Part shown: positions 57,731-64,000 of the stretch, piece after piece
Numbering within the stretch: the first letter of the stretch is position 1
How the letters are laid out: each line of letters starts with the position of its first letter
From: Triangularia verruculosa
Lineage: Eukaryota; Ascomycota; Sordariomycetes; Sordariales; Podosporaceae
Direction: 5' to 3'
Assembly (NCBI GenBank): GCA_033296885.1
Contig: MU863878.1
Span: 62,001-126,000 of the forward strand
DNA length: 64,000 bases
Notes under the pieces: generated by a model
Told to the model about the DNA's origin: nothing
Seen by the model: the letters and a program-made list of their open reading frames with translations, nothing else
Database searches by the model: none
Program-made: the position numbers and the translations under genes

Positions 57731-59313
57731 ATGGCTGCTCCGCAGGCCTTACCCTTCGTTGATGGGCCTGCCTTCGCGACCCTAGGCGATCTGGAGCAGT
57801 ACTTCGGGACCCGTACTGTCCGAATGGACACCGGTATTATGGAACATATTGGCTTTCCGCAGTGCTTTTCCGAGTGGCGGATTCTCGTGGGCGACATGTA
57901 TGTCGCTATCAAGAACGGCGAAAATATCATCGACCGGACTAAGCCGACGCCGGGTCTGAAGCCCGGCCGCGTAGGCCTGGCCAAGAAGAAGGTTTCGGCA
58001 ATGACCTGCGAGGAAGTACAGAGGATGTCTTGGGACTTCCTGGTACGTTCTCTTACTGACGTCTATATCTTCTATGAAATATCGAGCCTCACTAGATACT
58101 GACATCCTTTATCCGCTACAGTTTGCCGCCCGAAACGCCCAAGCCGGTTTGCTCCAGGAGCAGCCGTATATCAAAGTACCGAAGAAGGAAGCTTACGGTA
58201 GCTTCACTGCGCGCTGGAACGCTCTTGTCGAGTGTCTGAAAGTAAGTTCATACCTGGTACTTTTCCATCAGATCTATCGGTAAGAGTATGCTAACACCAG
58301 GATTGACAGCTGTCCAAAGCTGCCGTAAACAGCGTCATGATGCCTTCGGCTATGTCGAAGCTTGCTGCGAGTCCCGCAGAAAGCCTAAAGGTAACGGCCC
58401 TGCCCTCCTCATAAACCAATTCGCTGATATGCTAACATGTGTACAGCAACGCCAAGCCAACAACAAGACCAATGAGAATAAGGGTCGTAAACTGGCTGGG
58501 CTGGACCCGGTTCAGAATGAAGCTGCGGATGCTGGCGACCCGGCTGAAGAAGACGACAATCTCGACGGCGATGTTGCCGCAGACAACGTAAACGGAGATG
58601 AGATGGACAGCGAGATCGAAGGGCATGGTGCAGCAGGTGCTATCGACTTAGCCAACCATAATGATGTGGGGATCAACGGCCAGGCGGAAGACATGGATGC
58701 GGTCGGTAATGTCGACGTAGCTGACAACAGCGAGGACGCCGAATCTTCTTCCGAAGACATTGAGAATATGGCCGAACATTTCGAAAATATCGACCACGAC
58801 GCTATGGATGTAGACGATCCCGCTGAGGCCGAGGGCGAGCGCTCTCCCCAGAACGATTGGCGTTTCGAAGAGGCGCAGGACTACTTTGTCCCGCACCATC
58901 CTGATCCCCTTGCTGCGGCCAGACAAATGTGTCAAGAGCAACTTGTTTGCCAGTACCAAGGGTCGCCTGCGGCCGGTCAAATTCAGCTATATCCCGGCTT
59001 CGCTGTCCCGCAGGACCGCTTTCAAGCGCCTCAGCAGTCTCTTGCTGTTTCCCACAACATTCACGTATCGGCACCCCATAGTTATCTCGTCGAAGCCAGA
59101 CAAGGTTATCTCGTTGAAGCCGGACAGAACAATGCCATCTCCGCACCGCGCGAGCCCAACATTCCAGCCGACATCCAGCCTCACGCGCCCATGACCAACG
59201 ATCAACTTCAGAACTTTGAGGAACGATATTTCGATTTCAACCTGTACGAGGAAGATCGGCATCGTCTGGGAGCACCCATGGGCCATGGCGTCGCCCATTC
59301 TAACCAGGTCTAG
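57731..59313 (+). CDS. Array-family protein C (intact, unknown function)
   Basis: Four exons with phase-0 introns: 57731-58042 (104 codons), 58122-58241 (40), 58310-58390 (27) and 58447-59313 (289), giving 459 residues. All donors are GTANGT-like; CTAAC branch points lie in introns 2 and 3. Exon 1 holds the N-terminal core (PAFATLGDLEQYFGTR, HIGFPQCFSEW, GDMYVAIKNGENIID, GRVGLAKKKVSAMTC) and ends QRMSWDFL. Exon 2 is FAARNAQAG..YGSFTARWNALVECLK. Exon 3 is LSKAAVNSVMM..AESLK. Exon 4 opens QRQANNKTNENKGRK, then an acidic Asp/Glu/Asn-rich middle, then a Gln/His/Pro-rich end. This is the cleanest family member and the best reference for comparing copies. Function is unknown. Confidence 0.82.
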
Positions 59314-60535
59314 TAATCTGACACAGTATGTCAGACAGAACGACTGGTGGATGTGTCGACGCTCGTCTTCCTTTTCAACCGCACCGACAAGCATTGCTTT
59401 TTCCCTTTTTCCCTATTGGAAGCCTCGACATTGGGCCACTTTCCAATGTTTAATAGACCACGACTTTCGTGGTTGAATCTTCGTTTAGCGGTGTTCTCCG
59501 TTGGGTCATCCGGAAATAGTCTTTTTTTGGGTCGGTCGGTCTTATTTGCTTCATCTCCTATGGAATCCGCGAGCGCGGCAAAAGAGAATTAGTTTTTTTT
59601 CACTTTTCTTTCTTCTTACTGTTTTTTTCTTACTAAGGTATGCTTTTGTCTTTCTTATTTCTTTTCGTGCTTTTGCTACGAGTCCTTCTGTTTTGTTCGA
59701 GGCTTCTACTATGATTTTCTCTTCTTCTTAGTGTTGCTACTATGCTTTTACCTTTTTATCTATGTTTTTTCCAGCAGTGACTATCAAGGATAGTCTATGA
59801 CTTCCAGGTTCTCGCCTTTCTCATCTAGTTCCTTCACTCAACAAGAATGACGATCTGACGGCAGACAGGGTTATTGTTGAAAGTCCAACATGCTCAACGG
59901 TAACTTCTGCATCATGCCGAACAATGCCTACACACCTCAGCATGACGGCGTATATATTTCGATGAGACTGTGCGATAGGGCTGTACCTGGGCTGCTGAAA
60001 GGCTATGATGCCCTGTGTGCGGACTCTCATTTCTAGGCCTGGTAGGCAAAGCTAATCTGGGGTAGTGGATCATCTCTAGGTCAGCCTCTCAGTCTGACAG
60101 TCAGCTTGAAGAGCAAGTAGCTGCCTTCCCACATTCTGATCTATGATCTATGCTTGATGCCGATCGCCGGTCTCTATTCACTTCTAAACTTCTCCATGAG
60201 CAACTGAGTCTCGGTAGGCTTCTCAATGGACTTTTGGTGGGAGTTGACCTACGAACCATGGTGACCACCCCCTTAAATTCGGGCACCCAGCCACGGAATT
60301 ATGGTTGCTCTTCGCGGTTGTCTCGACCTGGTATTGCTCTTGAGAGTAATCTGGAGTTGGTTGCCCTCACAGTCATGGGACCACCGCCTTCCCACCTACA
60401 CAATAATCGTCCGCTCCACCCACTGTCTCTTCTCTTTTTCCTGAGCACCACCAGAAGCCCTCTCTTCCTTCGTGCATCCTTCGACTCAATACCACTCGCA
60501 TCACCAAAGTGCTATTGAACCATCCACAAACCAAG
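59314..60535. other. Spacer and upstream region of pseudogene I
   Basis: T-rich 59,380-59,770 (likely copy C's 3' region). GGTTGCTCT at 60303-60311 lies 225 bases before the pseudogene I start, inside a block resembling copy A's upstream DNA. No gene was recognised. Confidence 0.4.
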
Positions 60536-61252
60536 ATGGACCAACAACAGCACCAACTCGCGGCCAACCGCACGACCCTGTACAGAGTCGGCAGGCAGAT
60601 ACCACCCTTCATTCAGATCGTCAATAGCGCCGACAAACTTGTCGCTTATTTCGACGGGTTCTGAGTTAACCCATATCATACCAACAGTCTCAACTGCCCC
60701 GGTTTCCCGACCACGTTCGAGATGTGGGAGTATCTCGTTGAAGACATGTACATTGCCATCCGCGAGCAACATCATCGATAACTAAGCGTGAAGACCAAGC
60801 CCCGGGTATACAGCATCTGGAAGGGTTTCCTGCCAGTACGCCATGTCCTTCTCGAGCAGCTTGTCACGTAGCTCTTGGGGTTGCTGCTCCGACTGGGCTA
60901 CCGGTACGGGAACGACAGGGGCGGCGACGACAGGGGGACCAGCTTCGACTAAGTTCCCTATCAAGAACGACATGTTCAGCGGGACTGGACACCCTCCTGG
61001 CGCAAACTACCTTATGCGAACAAGAACGTCAAGTTGAAGGAGCTGGATATCAAACCGGCCGTCGAGCAGATGGCGAAATTCAATAAAGCCAACCCAACCT
61101 ACATTTGGGACGACAAGCTGGATTTAGAGGTAGTTGCCAGGTGCTTGGCACGAAAGACTGACTTTTGCTGTCAAGGATAGTTTGAGGCCCGAGACGCCCA
61201 AGTCAATTCCATGAAGCGTTTACGGAGCTTCCTAGCGCGTTTGGTAGCGTGA
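60536..61252 (+). pseudogene. Array-family copy I (multiple breaks)
   Basis: Begins MDQQQHQLAANRTT.. and aligns with the N-terminal core of A and C: PPFIQIVNSADKLVAYF, then PGFPTTFEMWEYLVEDMYIAI. Breaks are a TGA just after the DGF, a frameshift so that NIIDN continues in another phase, and further stops before 61,000. Exon 2 is recognisable at 61181-61252 (FEARDAQVN..) but the conserved SF.ARW has become SFLARLVA with Leu for Trp, followed by TGA; the rest of the exon seems deleted. The intron 1 end and exon 2 start are nearly identical to copy K. Confidence 0.75.
61147..61218. repeat. 72-base inverted duplicate shared with 62404-62475
   Basis: The segment 61147-61218 (plus) and 62475-62404 (minus) match at 68 of 72 bases across the end of intron 1 and the start of exon 2. 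Intron and exon parts are both conserved, which points to recent duplication or gene conversion between copies I and K. Confidence 0.85.
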
Positions 61253-61542
61253 GGGAGCGATTACCGTTTTGTGTTCTTTCGTTTTGTCTTCTTTCCTTTT
61301 GAATGTCCTCTTTCTCGTTATGTCTTGGTGTTATTTAATTTCTGGATGACGTTCCTAAGCCCGTCAGAGCTTGAACTGTAGGTATATATTACTCACTTCC
61401 TCGATAGGTTCAGAAGCTACCCGAGAGACTATCTGGAGAGTAATCCCAGCACACGACAGGCGTCCCAACCTCGCATATCTTAGGCCATGCATGGCAGGAG
61501 GCCAAGTCTCGACAGAGGCGAAGACAGTATAAAGGCAATGAC

Positions 61543-62170
61543 ATGAGGAGGGGTGGGGTGCGGCCGGTCAGAATCTTCAGCCACATCTACCTAACCTTCG
61601 CTGTTCCGCAGCACCGCTTTAAAGCGCCTCAGGAGCCTCTTACTGCTTCCCGGAACGTCCGCGTATCAGCTCCTCAAAGCTTTTACGTCGAGACTAGACA
61701 GAACAGTGTCATCTTAGGTGGCCCATATGATCCGTTCGTAGTCAGACTTCACCGGCCCAACATTACAGCCGATGTCCAGCCTCACGGGTTTATGGCGTAC
61801 GTTTTGGGGGAGAGCCTTTCGATTTGTTTCCCGCCATCCGCGATGGTAGCGAAATTATCGACAACAAGCCGGAGAACCAGGCGCCTGGGAAGAAGAAAGG
61901 AAGAACGGGCCAAGTCATTGATACCGTCAAGGAGATGCCGTCTGAGCAAGTCGAATGCATGTGCTGGGACCTGCTTGTACCTCTATGCCTGTTGCGATCT
62001 TCATTCTGATCTCCTCTTTGAACCGAAGACATGCTGACTTGTTTTTTCGATCGTAGTTCGAGACCAGGGACGCGCAAGTGAACTCGCAGAGGCGTCACTA
62101 TGCCTCGCAGAACACCCAGCCGGTCGAACAGCATGTTGATTTCTACATTCTCTTCGCACTGTTAGATTAA
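61543..62170 (+). pseudogene. Chimeric array-family remnant J
   Basis: Bases 61,600-61,795 encode FAVPQHRFKAPQEPL, VRVSAPQS and PNITADVQPHGFM, matching the C-terminal end of copy C (FAVPQDRFQAPQQSL, IHVSAPHS, PNIPADIQPHAPM). Immediately after, in another frame (61,824 on), comes the end of a family exon 1: SEIIDNKPENQAPGKKKGRT.., VECMCWDLL with a donor. Exon 2 is 62057-62170 (38 codons, FETRDAQVN..) but reaches TAA without the RW. So the tail of one copy is joined to the middle of another. Confidence 0.7.
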
Positions 62171-62181
62171 TGGCCACGTAC

Positions 62182-62760
62182 TCTGAGTTGCTCTTGAGGC
62201 TGGGCCACAGCCTTCTGGATGGGCGACAGCTTGAACAACTTTGCCACTGCAGCCTTGGAGCTCTACACCCGCATATGCGGACAAGACGTTAGAAAGGAAG
62301 AGGACTCCATTACCTGAAAGAAGCGCATGACGGCATTCCAGCGCGACATAAAGTCGGAATAAAACTCAGGTTGGATACCTTAGTAGTCTGGTAGCTGCGC
62401 AGACGCCTCATGGAATTGACTTGGGCGTCTCGGGCCTCAAACTATCATTGGCAACAAAAGTCAGTCTTTCGTGCCGAATACTGGAAAAGGCTTATACGTA
62501 CTAAAAGCTCCCAGCACAAACACTGAAACTGCTCAGCGGACAAAGCTTCCACCGCATTCTTGGCTTTGCCAATTCGGCCGCTCTTCTTGCCCGGAGCCTG
62601 ATCCTCACGCTTGTTTTGCTGATGGAAGGCTTGACTGTTGTCCATAGCTAGGACACGATTGTTCGAGCCATTGTCAAAGGCGGGATTGAGCTGAAAGGCT
62701 GCACCAGGCACATGGTGGTTTTATGCGAAGTTGGTGTTCTGAGCGGTCTGATGGGAGGCT
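62182..62760 (-). pseudogene. Array-family copy K (frameshifted)
   Basis: Exon 1 (from about 62,760) has QLNPAFDNG, QAPGKKSGRIGKAKN and EQFQCLCWELL; the upstream part is split by a TAA-type stop after NTNFA. Exon 2 is 62441-62314, 128 bases, not a multiple of three. It begins FEARDAQVNS, and after a 1-base shift reads EFYSDFMSRWNAVMRFFQ. Exon 3 is 62262-62182, exactly 27 codons (SSKAAVAKLF..EQLR), with a GTACGT donor. The expected basic last exon is absent; the sequence beyond is antisense to remnant J, where a 114-codon frame happens to be open. Confidence 0.72.
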
Positions 62761-62827
62761 TGATGATCCCCAGGCGGCGGGACAGAACTTTTAGCATAGC
62801 TAGTAAAGGTTGAAGAGAAGCGAGACG

Positions 62828-63738
62828 TCAACTTAAGCGCAGGCAATCGACGATCGCCCTCCAGCGAGGCATGAAGTTGGTATGGTGTTCCGTCTCACAC
62901 GGCACAGCGTACACCTGCTGTTGGGCCACACCAGCTTGGGCATCGCCGTCGGCAAACTACAAGGTCCCAAAAGAGTTAGCACTGAGCCTGCAACGCGAGA
63001 AATGAGATGGTTACGGACGAGGAAGTCCCAGGCCATGATCTGAACCTGGTAGCAGGTTTGATACCGAATCTTCTAGATCTGCCAGGCTGTGGCATATGTG
63101 TGAGTTGAGTACGACTTAGAAAGCCTATATATAAGGTTGCTTTTATTATGCTCTACTGCTTTTAGAATTCGGACCTTGTTCCGTCTGGAATTTAAGCGTA
63201 ATAAGTGTTGTCTTTCGTCGTTTCCTCTACAGCGTTTGGATACTTGTGTCTTCCGAGAGCTAGGGCCTCGTTTAAGGGGTACTCTTGCCTAGGTACGACC
63301 GTATGAGGCGGAAAGGTGGAAGTTGCGAGCATAGGTAGATTGATGAGTTGGACAACGATCCAAAGGATCCCTAGTTGCTAGGTACCTGACAAGACCAGGC
63401 CAGGCACGTGGCGTGGGTCTAGTCCGGTCGATGATGTTGGGAAGAGCCGGAGTAATGACCGGGGTGGGAGGATGGTGGCCCATGAGCTGATGATTCGGGG
63501 TCAAAGACTGAGGAATGAAGTTCCCGTTGTAAAGGTAAGCGTTTTCCATGCGGATACAAAGAGAGTAAAATATAGACCCTGAAGTTCCTGATCGTGAATT
63601 GTTCTGGATAATTAGGTAAGGTATATAGAATGAAAATTCCTTCCCCTCAACTCCTGGGCCCACATTTGTGTACGGCGACGCCGCAGATGGGGGGAAAACC
63701 CTGTGGGCAAAAACCCCCATCGGCCCTATATCGTACAA
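62828..63738 (-). pseudogene. Array-family copy L with a destroyed splice donor
   Basis: An open frame at 63738-63289 contains NIIDRTRPTP, matching NIIDRTKPTP of copy C. Further on a degraded stretch with a TAG leads to VQIMAWDFL, the exon 1 end at 63019. Exon 2 is 62956-62837, exactly 40 codons, opening FADGDAQAG and ending MPRWRAIVDCLR. The next bases are TTAAGT where GTAAGT is expected, so the donor is lost and the frame ends two codons later (TGA 62830-62828). No exon 3 was found. Confidence 0.68.
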
Positions 63739-63767
63739 TAATTATTACATTATATCCTTCATCATGA

Positions 63768-63947
63768 CTATTTTGGAGCCAGAGCGCGCAGATTCGACTT
63801 TGCGGCCCTCACCTGCCGCTTGGCCTCTTTAATCGAGGCGTCCGCGGCAAGCGCGGGCATAACAACAGCTTGGCTTCGAACAGCGTCATTGATCTTACTG
63901 TTCTTATGACTCCGATTGCGGTTTAGGTCCAGATTGCTAGCTTTACT
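63768..63947 (-). CDS. Last exon of a family-like gene cut by the window edge
   Basis: After an ATAG acceptor with a preceding CTTAC-rich tract, 60 codons are open to TAG at 63770-63768: SKASNLDLNRNRSHKNSK.., then AKRQVRAAKSNLRALAPK. It is basic, and its length (60 codons) equals the last exon of copy G. It probably belongs to another family copy whose other exons lie beyond 64,000. Confidence 0.5.
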   Translation of the reverse strand, partial: SKASNLDLNRNRSHKNSKINDAVRSQAVVMPALAADASIKEAKRQVRAAKSNLRALAPK

Positions 63948-64000
63948 CTATAAGGAAGTAAGTTAGTAAATGGTCTGTGATAAACAGATAGTGGAAGCCC

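Overview
The window is a 64 kb nuclear segment of a filamentous ascomycete. It is most probably a Pezizomycotina/Sordariomycete, Sordariales-like by general feel, but species cannot be named from the sequence. The grounds are: short introns (about 50-70 nt) with GTANGT donors, CTAAC branch points and YAG acceptors; fungal housekeeping genes; and a fungal PKS-NRPS hybrid with an adjacent Zn(II)2Cys6 regulator.

Layout. (1) 1-12.2 kb is a conserved housekeeping block: the 3' part of SEC7 (Golgi Arf-GEF), an HSM3/PSMD5-like proteasome chaperone, RNA polymerase III subunit RPC31, the FG nucleoporin NUP49 and the polyadenylation factor FIP1. (2) 12.4-22.6 kb is gene-poor and holds array 1 of an unrecognised multigene family: one intact gene (15.4-16.9 kb), several degraded copies and a copia reverse-transcriptase scrap. 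(3) 24.3-45.3 kb is a compact secondary-metabolite cluster: a predicted 4,001-aa PKS-NRPS with a C-terminal reductase domain, a Zn2Cys6 regulator, a small secreted protein and two divergent MFS transporters. (4) 45.5-48.5 kb has a small hypothetical gene and a PIF1-like helicase with an inserted zinc-knuckle-like motif. (5) 49.4-64.0 kb is array 2 of the same family, with two intact genes (49.4-51.4 and 57.7-59.3 kb), one probable gene and at least six pseudogenes or fragments.

Main discovery. About fifteen loci in the two arrays share one gene plan even though their proteins have diverged strongly. Exon 1 typically ends in a motif like M[S/A]W[D/E][L/F]L. A phase-0 intron follows. Exon 2 is 40-42 codons, opens like F.AR[ND]AQ (or a diverged form) and carries an invariant Trp in (A)RW. 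A second phase-0 intron follows. Exon 3 is almost always exactly 27 codons with Ser/Thr-Lys at codons 2-3. The last exon is basic, then low-complexity. Several copies also share GGTTGCTC[T/C] upstream. I do not recognise the family and assign no function. Its clustering, rapid divergence and heavy pseudogenisation (nonsense codons, a lost splice donor, frameshifts, chimeras) make it the part most worth following up.

In the metabolite cluster the synthase should build and release a reduced polyketide-amino acid product, the Zn2Cys6 protein is the likely local regulator, and the two MFS proteins are candidate exporters. No trans-enoylreductase, P450 or other tailoring enzyme is visible. Exon boundaries were worked out by hand from splice signals and reading frames; no database search was run.
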